From Bacteroidales bacterium (GTDB taxonomy: Bacteria > Bacteroidota > Bacteroidia > Bacteroidales > ML635J-15), in the NCBI GenBank assembly GCA_016937855.1, contig JAFGVU010000101.1, positions 18,811-82,810 on the forward strand: a stretch of 64,000 nt of DNA, in the 5' to 3' direction. Below are positions 27,502-36,390 of this stretch, in pieces. Below the pieces are notes generated by a model that made no database searches, was not told where the DNA came from, and saw only the letters and a program-made list of their open reading frames with translations. Both the position numbers and the translations under genes were made by a program. Positions within the stretch are counted from its first letter, which is position 1. Each line of letters starts with the position of its first letter.

Positions 27502-28581
27502 GTGAGAAAAATTGATATATATATCATCAAAAAATTTCTGGGAACTTATTTTCTGGCTTTATTCCTAATCATTTGTGTTGCAATTATTTTTGATGTCTCA
27601 GAAAAAATGGATGATTTTCTCGATAAAGGAGCTCCATTAAAATCGATTTTATTTGATTATTATCTGAACTTTATACCATATTTTGCAAATCTTTTTAGTG
27701 CATTATTTGTTTTTATTTCTGTAATATTTTTTACATCGCGCATGGCTGCCAAGACTGAATTTATTGCAATGTTTAGCAGTGGAATAAGCTTAAGCAGATT
27801 GCTAGTTCCCTATTTTGTCGCAGCAGCTCTAATTACAATTTTATCTTTTTCCCTTGGCAACTACGTTATTCCCGATGCAAATAAAAGAAGACTCGATTTC
27901 CAAAACACATATTTAAAAGGCGGGGATAATAAAATTGGAAGTTTTAATATACACCGACAAATAGAGCCAGGTGTGTATTTTTATGTCGAGAGTTATAACC
28001 GCGAGAGAAATGTGGGAATGCGCATGACATTAGAAAAATTTGATGGAGTAAAATTAGTATCAAAACTGAATGCCGACATGATGATTTGGGATTCTATAAA
28101 TCAAACATGGATTTTACAAACTTATTTTATTCGTGATTTTGGCGAGAATAGCGAAAACCTAATTTCGGGTTTGCGTTTAGATTCTACTTTTAGAATAAGA
28201 CCAGAGGATTTTGAAAGCAAACTAAATGTTGTTGAAGCAATGAACCGACGAGAACTGAACGAATTTATCGCAGAGCAAAGACTTTCAGGAACTTCGGCTG
28301 TTGTAAGTAGTGAAATAGAAAAGTATTCACGTATTTCTGCACCATTTGCAACTTTTATTCTTACAATTATAGGATTCTCATTATCTGTAAGAAAAGTCCG
28401 TGGTGGGTTAGGAATAAATATTGGAATAGGCTTATTGTTAAGCTTCTCATATATTTTATTTATGAGGTTTTCAACTGTGTTTGCAATTAACGGAACGTTT
28501 AATGCAGCATTTTCGGTCTGGATTCCAAATTTAATGTACGCAATAATTGCAGTATTTATTTATTTTACTGCACCCAAATAA
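27502..28581 (+). CDS. LptF/LptG-family permease
   Basis: A 359-residue inner-membrane protein of the YjgP/YjgQ (LptF/LptG) family, which extracts lipopolysaccharide from the inner membrane toward the Lpt bridge. Membrane segments are clear near residues 12-32, 55-80 and 100-120, then a periplasmic domain of about 150 residues (GVYFYVESYNRERNVGMRM), then three more segments at the C-terminus. It starts at GTG immediately after the tgt stop. A partner LptF/G and LptB are not in the window. Confidence 0.88.
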   Translation: MRKIDIYIIKKFLGTYFLALFLIICVAIIFDVSEKMDDFLDKGAPLKSILFDYYLNFIPYFANLFSALFVFISVIFFTSRMAAKTEFIAMFSSGISLSRLLVPYFVAAALITILSFSLGNYVIPDANKRRLDFQNTYLKGGDNKIGSFNIHRQIEPGVYFYVESYNRERNVGMRMTLEKFDGVKLVSKLNADMMIWDSINQTWILQTYFIRDFGENSENLISGLRLDSTFRIRPEDFESKLNVVEAMNRRELNEFIAEQRLSGTSAVVSSEIEKYSRISAPFATFILTIIGFSLSVRKVRGGLGINIGIGLLLSFSYILFMRFSTVFAINGTFNAAFSVWIPNLMYAIIAVFIYFTAPK

Positions 28582-28607
28582 AATTTGTTTAACCAATTAT
28601 TAATCAT

Positions 28608-30152
28608 ATGAGTAAAAATGAAAAAGTTGAAGCTTTAAACCAAAAACGCCGGGAAGTAATGCTTGGCGGAGGCGAAAAAGCTATTCAAAAACAAAAAGAC
28701 TCTGGCAAATTAACGGCCAGAGAAAGAATTGATCTGTTACTTGATCCGAATTCATTTAATGAGTATGATCTCTTTGCACAACACGAAGCCAGAGATTTTG
28801 GAATGATGGAAAAAGTTCTTAATGGGGATGGTGTAATTATTGGGACAGGAACCATTGATAACAAACCGGTATGCGTATTTGCACAGGACTTTACCGTTGT
28901 GGGAGGTTCGTTGGGATATATGCACGCAAAAAAAATCACAAAAATACAAGATGTAGCAATGAAAATGCGCGTACCTTGTATTGGAATTAATGACTCGGGC
29001 GGAGCAAGAATACAAGAGGGCGTAAGCTCTTTGGCAGGATATGGTGAGATATTTTTTCGAAATACTCAAGCTAGCGGTGTAATTCCACAGATATCTGTTA
29101 TCCTAGGCCCTTGTGCCGGTGGTGCAGTGTATTCTCCTGCTCTAACAGACTACGTTTTTGTAGTTGACAAAGTGTCGAAAATGTTTATTACTGGTCCAGA
29201 AGTTATTAAAACTGTACTTGGCGAAGAAATTTCACAAGAAGACCTTGGTGGAGCAAGAGTTCATAGCGAAATTACCGGGAATGCCCACTTTTTTGCTCAC
29301 GACGAAAAAGAATGCTTTGCACAAATTCGCAAATTATTATCTGTTATCCCTCATAATAATAAGGATGGTGCCGAGAGAAACGAAACCAAAAATCCAAAAA
29401 CAAATATCGACATCAATAATGTTGTGCCAATTGACCCAACAAAACCTTACGATGTGCGCGATGTAATTAAAGCGGTGACCGACGATTCTGATTTTGTAGA
29501 AGTAATGGAAAAATTCGCTCAAAACATAGTTATCGGATTTGGACGTATCGATGGAAAAACTGTAGGATTTATTGCAAATCAGCCTTATTATCTTGCCGGG
29601 GTACTGGATGTGGACTCATCCGACAAAGCTGCTCGTTTTATTCGGTACTGCGACGCTTTTAATATTCCTGTGGTAACTCTTGTTGACCTACCCGGCTATT
29701 TACCCGGAGTCGATCAGGAGCACAGCGGTGTTATTCGTCATGGAGCAAAGGTTCTTTATGCATATAGCGAGGCCACTGTGCCAAAAATTACAGTTATTCT
29801 TCGTAAAGCCTATGGTGGTGGTTATATTGCAATGAGCTCAAGACATTTAGATGCTGATTTCGTTTATGCATGGCCAACTGCCGAAATTGCAGTAATGGGA
29901 CCGCAAGGTGCAGCAAATATCATCTTCCGTAAAGAGATAATGGAAGCCGAAAATCCTGAGGAAATGCGCAAACAAAAAGTTGAAGAGTACAAAGAAAGAT
30001 TTGCAAATCCTTATGTTGCAGCTGCTAAAGGTTATGTCGATTCTGTTATCGAACCGGCCGAAACCAGAAAAATGCTTATCCATTCGCTAAAAGTTTGTGA
30101 GAATAAAGCAGAAATTAAAATTGATAAAAAACACGGAATCCCACCATTTTAA
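28608..30152 (+). CDS. mmdA: Biotin-dependent acyl-CoA carboxyltransferase (methylmalonyl-CoA decarboxylase / propionyl-CoA carboxylase subunit)
   Basis: A 514-residue crotonase-fold carboxyltransferase. Landmarks are LTARERIDLLLDP near residue 35, GINDSGGARIQEGV and GPCAGGAVYSPALTD (N-terminal half), and KAYGGGYIAMSSRHL with the C-terminal VYAWPTAEIAVMGPQGA. It would move a carboxyl group between biotin and propionyl- or methylmalonyl-CoA. The biotin carrier follows 10 bp later. No decarboxylase membrane subunit (OadB-like) and no biotin carboxylase is in the window, so whether it works in the carboxylation or Na+-coupled decarboxylation direction cannot be decided. Confidence 0.9.
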   Translation: MSKNEKVEALNQKRREVMLGGGEKAIQKQKDSGKLTARERIDLLLDPNSFNEYDLFAQHEARDFGMMEKVLNGDGVIIGTGTIDNKPVCVFAQDFTVVGGSLGYMHAKKITKIQDVAMKMRVPCIGINDSGGARIQEGVSSLAGYGEIFFRNTQASGVIPQISVILGPCAGGAVYSPALTDYVFVVDKVSKMFITGPEVIKTVLGEEISQEDLGGARVHSEITGNAHFFAHDEKECFAQIRKLLSVIPHNNKDGAERNETKNPKTNIDINNVVPIDPTKPYDVRDVIKAVTDDSDFVEVMEKFAQNIVIGFGRIDGKTVGFIANQPYYLAGVLDVDSSDKAARFIRYCDAFNIPVVTLVDLPGYLPGVDQEHSGVIRHGAKVLYAYSEATVPKITVILRKAYGGGYIAMSSRHLDADFVYAWPTAEIAVMGPQGAANIIFRKEIMEAENPEEMRKQKVEEYKERFANPYVAAAKGYVDSVIEPAETRKMLIHSLKVCENKAEIKIDKKHGIPPF

Positions 30153-30162
30153 ATCTTGAGTT

Positions 30163-30477
30163 ATGGAAGAAAATAAAAAATTACAAATGAGAATAGATGA
30201 TGAGATCTATGAAACATCTTCTACTCCGGCTTTCGAACGAAAGACCAAATGGGAATTACCAGACGATAGAATAATTAATTCAATTATCCCCGGTACAATT
30301 GTCGAAGTTCTGGTTCAAAAAGGACAACAAGTAAAAGAGGGAGAAATGATGCTAATTATCGAAGCAATGAAAATGAATAATCGACTTGTTTTTTCAAAAG
30401 ATGGTGTTGTTGATGAAATTTGTGTAAAACCAGGCGATATTGTTTCAAAAGGGCAAAAACTTTTGGTACTTAAATAG
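30163..30477 (+). CDS. Biotin carboxyl carrier protein (biotin/lipoyl domain)
   Basis: A 104-residue protein whose second half is a biotinyl domain with the attachment motif EAMKMNNRL (biotin on the first Lys) near residue 70. It follows the carboxyltransferase by 10 bp and is its obvious partner. The first 40 residues are a charged linker (ERKTKWELPDDR), without the Pro/Ala-rich linker often seen. Confidence 0.9.
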   Translation: MEENKKLQMRIDDEIYETSSTPAFERKTKWELPDDRIINSIIPGTIVEVLVQKGQQVKEGEMMLIIEAMKMNNRLVFSKDGVVDEICVKPGDIVSKGQKLLVLK

Positions 30478-30500
30478 TAGCTACAAAATCATTTAAAATG

Positions 30501-30530
30501 AGCCAAGCATTTGTTTGGCTTATTTTTTTT
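30501..30530 (+). terminator. Intrinsic terminator after the biotin carrier gene
   Basis: A stem AGCCAA / TTGGCT with an eight-base loop is followed by TATTTTTTTT, 24 bp after the stop codon. Confidence 0.8.
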
Positions 30531-31007
30531 ATCAGAGCTTGCTCCAAACTTAAAATGTTCAAGCGTGAAGCAATCGAGAGTTTTGATCGAATCCCTTAAA
30601 ACGTTAAAGCGCGAATCAATCGAGAGTTTTGAGCCAATCCCTTAAAATGTTCAAGCGCGACTCCATCGCGTTTGGACATTTTAAGAACACGAGAACCTAT
30701 TTACTACTTTAAATTATTTTTAAAAAGATTGGGATAGAGAGGTAAAATTAATTGAAACGCCCCCCCAAAACCAATTGAAACGCGACAGAACCCCGAAGGG
30801 CTCGCTGAAAGCAATCGCGCTCCAACTGTTTTTGGGGATTCGCTACTCCGGTTTTAGGATTTTTTTGAGCATATCCCTAAAATGTTCAAGCGTGAAGCAA
30901 TCGCGTTTGGATATTTTAAGAACAATTATTGACAAAAAAGAAAAGGTTCATTCAAATAAAAGAATAAACCTTTTTTTTTGGAAATCAAATTCCAGATAAT
31001 TTTATCC
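30531..31007. repeat. Cluster of four 46-bp REP-like repeats
   Basis: Units begin at 30549, 30595 and 30641 (period exactly 46) and at 30877, each starting with (CT)TAAAA-GTT-AAGCG-GA. Units 3 and 4 fold: the left arm CTTAAAATGTTCAAGCGCGA pairs, with two G-U positions, to TCGCGTTTGGACATTTTAAG. Between units lie a poly-C run and GC-rich sequence. The remaining bases of this 477-bp gap hold no gene I would support. Confidence 0.7.
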
Positions 31008-31238
31008 CTAAACAGAAACAACCTCTTTTACTTCCGGTACATCTTTTTTGAGTTTATCTTCAACTCCTAATTTTAGTGTTTGAATACTAAACGGACACGA
31101 TCCACATGCGCCTAAAAGTTTAACTTTTACAACGAAATCAGGAGTAACCTCAACAAGACTGATGTCACCACCGTCGGCTTGTAAATATGGTCTTACTTCC
31201 TGAATTGATTGTTCTATTTTCTTTACAATTTCTTCCAT
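31008..31238 (-). CDS. NifU C-terminal-domain protein (Fe-S scaffold/carrier)
   Basis: A 76-residue stand-alone NifU-like domain. The metal-binding pair is LLGACGSCPFS (Cys-x2-Cys near residues 45-48), and RPYLQADGGDISLVE is the family signature. It carries or delivers Fe-S clusters. It lies downstream of mrp on the same strand, with a 186-bp repeat-containing gap between. Its size is typical of the domain alone. Confidence 0.93.
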   Translation of the reverse strand: MEEIVKKIEQSIQEVRPYLQADGGDISLVEVTPDFVVKVKLLGACGSCPFSIQTLKLGVEDKLKKDVPEVKEVVSV

Positions 31239-31264
31239 CTTGTTATGTTTTTATTTGTTAAACA

Positions 31265-31446
31265 AAATTTTCGAGTTTCTCGAAAATTTACCTATTTCCT
31301 CTTTTTTTATTTAATTATTACTTGTTTTCTTTTCTTGTCCACCGCGCCCCTTCGTCCCTGAAGGGAAGCCAGCGCGCTTATCTCTTTCAAATTTTCGAGT
31401 TACTCGAAAATTTACCTATTTCCCTTATTTAATTATTACTTGTTTT
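31265..31446 (-). repeat. Composite palindromic repeat with duplication of the mrp 3' end
   Basis: Two imperfect direct copies (31265-31328 and 31389-31446), each made of the palindrome (arms AATTTTCGAG / CTCGAAAATT, loop TTT or TAA) plus the last codons of mrp including its stop region. Between them is a GC-rich core (31338-31378) with GCGCC and CCCTGAAGGG. The reverse complement of this composite recurs at 41025-41153. Confidence 0.75.
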
Positions 31447-32525
31447 GTTGGAGGCAATTCCTTATTTCTTTTTTCCACAGCATCTAAGAACTTATCTGCA
31501 AAATCCGAAAAGGCTTTACCAATTACCGAGCTAATGTCAACAGCTGCAGGTCTTCCTCCATCGCCACTTTCGCACACCGACTGAACCAAAGGTATTTGCG
31601 CAAGAACTTGAGTATCAGCCTCTTCTGCTAATTTTTGAGTTCCACCTTTTCCAAAAATATAGTATTTATTATCGGGTAATTCGGCAGGAGTAAACCAAGC
31701 CATATTCTCGACCAGTCCTAAAACCGGGACTTCTATTCCTTTCGACTTAAACATTGCCACACCTTTTCGGGCATCAGCAATTGCAACATCCTGAGGAGTG
31801 CTTACAATCACTGCACCTGTAACAGGAACCGACTGAACAAGAGTTAAGTGAATATCGCTTGTTCCGGGAGGCATGTCAAAAAGTAAATAATCGAGTTCTC
31901 CCCATTTTGCCTGATCGATAAGTTGTTTTAAAACTCCTGTAGCCATTGGGCCACGCCAGATTGTAGCATCTGCAGGATTCACAAAAAATCCAACCGAAAG
32001 CATCTTTATTCCATATTTCTCGACAGGAATAATAAATTCCTTACCATCCTCTTTTGTGCCGGTTGGCTTAATATCTTCGACACCAAACATTTTTGGAATA
32101 CTTGGACCAAAGATATCAGCATCAACAACACCAACTCTGTATCCTTTTTGTGCTAAAGCAACAGCAAGATTTACAGTAACTGTCGATTTACCAACACCCC
32201 CCTTTCCACTTGCAATTGCTATGATGTTTTCGATACCTTCGATTCCATTTGCATTTTTAGGTGGAGCTTTTGGCTTAACCTTTACTCTTGAAGTAATATT
32301 AATAATCAAATCGTCGCCAAAATGTTTTTCTATTTCTGATTTAACAGATCGCTTTATCGAATTGATAAACGGATCGGTAGATTTCTCGAAAACTAAAACA
32401 ATTTCAACATTTTCTTCATCTATGTTTATATTGTCAAGAATATTTAAACTGACAATATCTGTCCCGCTTTCAGGATGAACAACATTTTTAAGTATTTCTT
32501 CAATTATTTGATTATTAAGCTCCAT
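31425..32525 (-). CDS. mrp: Mrp/NBP35-family Fe-S cluster carrier ATPase
   Basis: A 366-residue cytoplasmic P-loop ATPase that loads Fe-S clusters onto target proteins. Residues 1-95 are the MIP18/DUF59-type domain (VVHPESGTDIVSLNIL). The deviant Walker A is GKGGVGKSTVTVNLA near 110, with LLFDMPPGTSDIHLTL and VLGLVENMAWFTPAE later. The Cys-x2-Cys pair of many Mrp proteins near VENMA is not seen here. The neighbouring NifU-like gene fits the same job. Its 3' end is duplicated just downstream. Confidence 0.92.
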   Translation of the reverse strand: MELNNQIIEEILKNVVHPESGTDIVSLNILDNINIDEENVEIVLVFEKSTDPFINSIKRSVKSEIEKHFGDDLIINITSRVKVKPKAPPKNANGIEGIENIIAIASGKGGVGKSTVTVNLAVALAQKGYRVGVVDADIFGPSIPKMFGVEDIKPTGTKEDGKEFIIPVEKYGIKMLSVGFFVNPADATIWRGPMATGVLKQLIDQAKWGELDYLLFDMPPGTSDIHLTLVQSVPVTGAVIVSTPQDVAIADARKGVAMFKSKGIEVPVLGLVENMAWFTPAELPDNKYYIFGKGGTQKLAEEADTQVLAQIPLVQSVCESGDGGRPAAVDISSVIGKAFSDFADKFLDAVEKRNKELPPTKQVIIK

Positions 32526-32710
32526 TTTAAAAGTTTTAACCTATACAGAAATAAATAACAAATTAACAGATTAACTGTTCAATCCCGTTAAAACTGAAAT
32601 TGCATCTGCATTAAAAAAAAATCCAATTACAATTTTTCGGGATAGATAAGGTGACTGAGGAGTCCGACAATAGGAGGACGTCTCGAAGGCACCGTTCAAC
32701 TAATTAAGTT

Positions 32711-34000
32711 TTACAAACTCCAGTAAGTTAAATCGTTAATCTTACCTCTAAAAATGCCTTTAATATCAACTAAAATCCCGTTATCATTCGACAATTCTTT
32801 AAAATAAGATTCGTTTAATTCTGTATAAGGTTTATGATTAACAGCAACTACAACAGCATCGTATTTTCCTGTTGGATTAGCAACTAAATCAACGTCATAT
32901 TCTTCTTTTACTTCATGCGCATCAGCAAATGCATCAACGACATCATACTTTACATTATACTTGTCAAGCTCGTCGAGAATGTCGATAACTCTAGAGTTTC
33001 TGATATCAGTAACATCTTCTTTAAAAGTCATACCCATTACTAAAACTCTTGAAGTCGTAATTTCTTTTTTCTTAGAGATAATTAATTTAACAATTTTACT
33101 TGCAACATAAGCTCCCATACCATCGTTAATCGCACGACCAGAATTAATCATTCTTGCATGATATCCCAATTCTTTTGCTTTGTGCAATAAATAATACGGA
33201 TCAACGCCAATACAGTGACCACCAACAAGACCCGGGATGAATTTAAGGAAATTCCACTTTGTTCCGGCAGCTTCGAGTACTTCAAAAGTATTGATTCCCA
33301 TGTGGTCGAAAATAATTGACAACTCATTCATTAATGCGATATTTACATCACGCTGAGTGTTTTCAATAATTTTTGCCGCTTCGGCAACTTTTATTGAGCT
33401 AGCGCGATGAACACCTGCTTTAATAATTATTTCGTAAGTTTTTGCAATTTCTTCGGCCGATTCGGCATCGCAACCTGATGATACTTTAACGATACTTGTT
33501 AGAGTGTGAACTTTATCGCCCGGGTTTATTCTTTCGGGAGAAAAACCTACTTTAAAATCTTCTACAAATTTTAATCCTGACAATTGCTCAAGAACCGGAA
33601 TACAATCTTCTTCGGTACAACCGGGATAAACTGTTGATTCATAAACTACGTAATCTCCTTTTTTAAGAATTTTACCAACAGTTTCTGATGCCTTTAATAC
33701 TGGAGTAAGGTCCGGTAAATTATGTTCGTCGATTGGAGTTGGAACAGCAACGATATGAAAATGGCAATCTTTTAAGTCTTCAGCATTTGCAGTAAAAACG
33801 ATATCACAGTTTTCAAACTCTTCAGGAGCAAGCTCATTACTTGGGTCGATACCCTTTTTCATCATCTCAACTCTTTCGGGTTTAATATCGAAACCAACAA
33901 CTTTAACATGTTTTGCAAATTCTAATGCAATTGGTAGTCCCACATATCCCAGTCCAATTACTGAAATCTTTTTTTCTTTTTTAATGATTGAATTGTACAT
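32711..34000 (-). CDS. wbpA: UDP-N-acetyl-hexosamine 6-dehydrogenase (WbpA/WbpO/TviB type)
   Basis: A 429-residue nucleotide-sugar dehydrogenase that oxidises the C6 alcohol of a UDP-HexNAc to the uronic acid. The NAD motif is GLGYVGLPIALEF near residue 16; YESTVYPGCTEEDC and the catalytic Cys in GGHCIGVDPYYL near 265 are present. The family separates from UDP-glucose dehydrogenase (KfiD/Ugd). The WbpB- and WbpD-like genes upstream point to UDP-GlcNAc as the likely substrate (inference). It is the last gene of the operon. Confidence 0.9.
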   Translation of the reverse strand: MYNSIIKKEKKISVIGLGYVGLPIALEFAKHVKVVGFDIKPERVEMMKKGIDPSNELAPEEFENCDIVFTANAEDLKDCHFHIVAVPTPIDEHNLPDLTPVLKASETVGKILKKGDYVVYESTVYPGCTEEDCIPVLEQLSGLKFVEDFKVGFSPERINPGDKVHTLTSIVKVSSGCDAESAEEIAKTYEIIIKAGVHRASSIKVAEAAKIIENTQRDVNIALMNELSIIFDHMGINTFEVLEAAGTKWNFLKFIPGLVGGHCIGVDPYYLLHKAKELGYHARMINSGRAINDGMGAYVASKIVKLIISKKKEITTSRVLVMGMTFKEDVTDIRNSRVIDILDELDKYNVKYDVVDAFADAHEVKEEYDVDLVANPTGKYDAVVVAVNHKPYTELNESYFKELSNDNGILVDIKGIFRGKINDLTYWSL

Positions 34001-34062
34001 AATTTTATATTGTTAAATATTTCACAAAAATAAGTTGTAAAAATAAATTATTTATTTAATCT

Positions 34063-35013
34063 TCAAAATGACTTTTTTAATAATGGATGAAATTCTCCGT
34101 TTATTCCAGTTGGAGAAGCATTACGAATGTCGAAAACCATATTAATTGAGTTACGCGCATCCTGCAAACCAAAACCATTTCCGGATAATATATGCTTATA
34201 ACTCTCGGTATGCAGGTCGGTAAAGCCGTCGCTAAACTCAATTTCCTGATTTTCTAATTTTATAGATCTAAAAGTTCTTTGCCCTTTCGCTTTAATGTCA
34301 TCGGGGAGCATATTTTCGTCTATTGACAATACCCAACGAACTCTTGCGCGTTCCAGCTCTAGAAAACCGGCAGCTTTATCAATTTCGCTAAGTTGAACTG
34401 TACTTGATTTTACCGGTCCAAAAATCCAACTAAGCATATCAAAAAAGTGTACTCCGATATTAGTTGCTATTCCGCCCGATTTTTGCATATCGCCTTTCCA
34501 TGAATAGTGATACCATTTTCCGCGTGATGTTATGTACGCCAAATCGACATCATAAATTTTATCTTTTGGTCCGTTATCGATTTTATGTTTTAGGTCGATA
34601 ATTGATTTATGCAACCGTAATTGCAAAATATTATATATTTTTTTCCCGGTTTCTCTTTCTATTTCTTCGAGAGCATCGATATTCCATGGGTTTAACACCA
34701 AAGGTTTTTCGCAAATTGCATTAGCCTTATGGCGCAAAGCAAAACGGATATGCGAATCGTGCAAATAGTTTGGTGAACAGATACTTACATAATCGATTTT
34801 TTTATCTGATCGACTAAGCTTATCGACATGACGCTCGAAACGTTCGAATTCGTGAAAAAAGTCAGCATCAGGGAAATGAGCATCTAAAAAACCCACACTA
34901 TCAAACGGGTCGAGAGTTGCTATTAAGTTATTTCCTGTTTCTTTGATTGCTTTTACATGTCTTAAGGCGATATATCCGCCAACACCAACAAGGGCAAAAT
35001 TAATGTTTGACAT
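34063..35013 (-). CDS. wbpB: WbpB-like UDP-sugar 3-dehydrogenase (Gfo/Idh/MocA family)
   Basis: A 316-residue oxidoreductase. The NAD motif ALVGVGGYIALRHVKAI is at the N-terminus; the ICEKPLVL motif (Glu-Lys-Pro) lies near residue 110; and SGGIATNIGVHFFDMLSW follows. In the WbpABED pathway this enzyme oxidises C3 of UDP-GlcNAcA to give the 3-keto sugar. ATG 35013 is chosen because the longer frame would run into wbpD; the gap to the wbpD stop is then 2 bp. The WbpE aminotransferase that should follow it in the pathway is not present in the window. Confidence 0.87.
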   Translation of the reverse strand: MSNINFALVGVGGYIALRHVKAIKETGNNLIATLDPFDSVGFLDAHFPDADFFHEFERFERHVDKLSRSDKKIDYVSICSPNYLHDSHIRFALRHKANAICEKPLVLNPWNIDALEEIERETGKKIYNILQLRLHKSIIDLKHKIDNGPKDKIYDVDLAYITSRGKWYHYSWKGDMQKSGGIATNIGVHFFDMLSWIFGPVKSSTVQLSEIDKAAGFLELERARVRWVLSIDENMLPDDIKAKGQRTFRSIKLENQEIEFSDGFTDLHTESYKHILSGNGFGLQDARNSINMVFDIRNASPTGINGEFHPLLKKSF

Positions 35014-35015
35014 AA

Positions 35016-35591
35016 TTATAATTTTGTTACAACATTGTTTTTTAATTGATATTTCTCTTTGCTTTCGGGGCAAACGGCAAACCCATCTGCATCAAAGTTT
35101 AGCTTATGTCCGTATTCACTCATCCATCCTGTTTGACGAGCGGGATTACCAACCACAAGTGCATAATCGGGAACTTCTTTTGTAACCACAGCACCTGCAC
35201 CAATAAATGCAAAACGACCGATATTATGACCACAAACAATAGTAGCATTTGCTCCAATTGATGCACCGTGCTTTACAACTGTTTTAAGATATTCGCTTTT
35301 TCGATTAACGGCACTACGAGGATTTATAACATTTGTAAAAACCATAGATGGGCCAAGAAATACGTCGTCTTCGCAAACAACTCCGGTATAAATCGACACA
35401 TTATTTTGGACTTTAACATTATTTCCGAGAACCACATCGGGCGAAACAACAACGTTTTGACCAATATTACAATCCTTGCCAATATTGCATCCTGTCATGA
35501 TATGTGAAAAATGCCAAATCTTTGTTCCGGCACCTATTTTACAATTATCATCAACGACTGCTGTCTCGTGAGCAAAAAAGTCTAAACTCAT
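35016..35591 (-). CDS. wbpD: WbpD-like UDP-amino-sugar N-acetyltransferase
   Basis: A 191-residue left-handed beta-helix acyltransferase. Hexapeptide repeats are visible from IGAGTKIWHFSHIM through GNNVKVQNNVSIYTG, IGANATIVCGHNIG and FIGAGAVVTKEVPDYALVVGNPA. WbpD acetylates the 3-amino group of UDP-GlcNAc(3NH2)A. It is the first gene of a three-gene operon (wbpD-wbpB-wbpA) with its own minus-strand promoter. Confidence 0.9.
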   Translation of the reverse strand: MSLDFFAHETAVVDDNCKIGAGTKIWHFSHIMTGCNIGKDCNIGQNVVVSPDVVLGNNVKVQNNVSIYTGVVCEDDVFLGPSMVFTNVINPRSAVNRKSEYLKTVVKHGASIGANATIVCGHNIGRFAFIGAGAVVTKEVPDYALVVGNPARQTGWMSEYGHKLNFDADGFAVCPESKEKYQLKNNVVTKL

Positions 35592-35608
35592 ACTTTCAAA
35601 ATTTTAGA

Positions 35609-35616
35609 CAAAAGTA
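35609..35616 (-). promoter_or_regulatory. Bacteroidota -7 box (TACTTTTG, minus strand) for the wbp operon
   Basis: On the minus strand this reads TACTTTTG, an exact TAnnTTTG match, 17 bp before the wbpD start. Confidence 0.65.
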
Positions 35617-35622
35617 AATAAA

Positions 35623-35703
35623 ATAAGGTAAATTTTCGAGAAACTAGAAAATTTTGTTTAAAAGAAGGAGAATAGGTTAAGTTTTTGAGAAACGTAAAAG
35701 TTT
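35623..35703 (+). repeat. Copies of the dispersed palindrome family upstream of wbpD
   Basis: One near-complete copy (35623-35660, AATTTTCGAG-type arm with one base changed in the other arm) and one decayed copy (35670-35703). Same family as at 31265, 41025, 42050, 49497 and 63750. Confidence 0.65.
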
Positions 35704-36274
35704 AATAAAGTTTTGCGATTTTTTACGATGTATGTCCTGCTGCCTTCATCACCTATAAAATAACCTAAAGATATTGTGTTCTGACTACTTGATTTGCAGT
35801 TGTAGATTATTAAATAATTGTAGCCATTGCAAATTATTAGAGCCAAATCATTTTCATTGTTAGAATAGCCCTTACATTATCCAGCAAATCCTTATTAAAA
35901 ACTATATTCGCATTAAAAAGGGGCTTCTGAACCTATAGCTCGGCAGATAGTTTTCCTGATTCCAGAAACACTTTTTTTTCATGCAGCAAAATATTGATTT
36001 AAGCAGATTGTTAGAAATGGACATAAACTTTCTACGTAGAGGCTCTTAATTTGCCGTATTGTTTTGGTTGATCCAGTGTTTGAAAACGGCACATGTCTCT
36101 AGTTTTAAATAGTTATTATTTTTAAAAAGATTGTTTTAACAGAAGTTTGTTTAAGAAATTGGCAAGGATGTAAATTTTATATGATTTACTATTTTCAATT
36201 ATTTGTATTATTTATCCCAAAACAGATAAAAAAAATAAATATAAAAAATGTTTTTTAAATAGTGAAAAGTTATG
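35704..36274. other. Long intergenic stretch without a supported gene
   Basis: The stretch between the wbp operon promoter and the next rightward gene. A 62-codon frame on the minus strand (35658-35846) has no promoter, no domain and overlaps the repeat, so I do not call it. Otherwise AT-rich sequence with no clear feature until the -7 box at 36275. Confidence 0.4.
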
Positions 36275-36282
36275 TATCTTTG
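36275..36282 (+). promoter_or_regulatory. Bacteroidota -7 box (TATCTTTG) for the T9SS gene at 36391
   Basis: Exact match, 108 bp before the ATG, implying a leader of about 100 nt. Confidence 0.6.
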
Positions 36283-36390
36283 GAGAAAACATTGTGGATT
36301 TAAAAGCATTTTGCAATTTAAGTTTTCAAGTGTGAGATGTGGAATAGTCTGAATCTGAGTTTTGGAGTAAGACGTAAATAAAAATTATAT

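Noticed and set aside
30775-30999. 74-codon frame in the 46-bp repeat cluster
   Set aside because: It runs through the repeats and the GC-rich spacer with biased, repeat-derived composition. No start signal or domain is seen.
35658-35846. 62-codon frame on the minus strand upstream of wbpD
   Set aside because: No promoter, no recognised domain, and it overlaps the decayed repeat copies. Not called as a gene.
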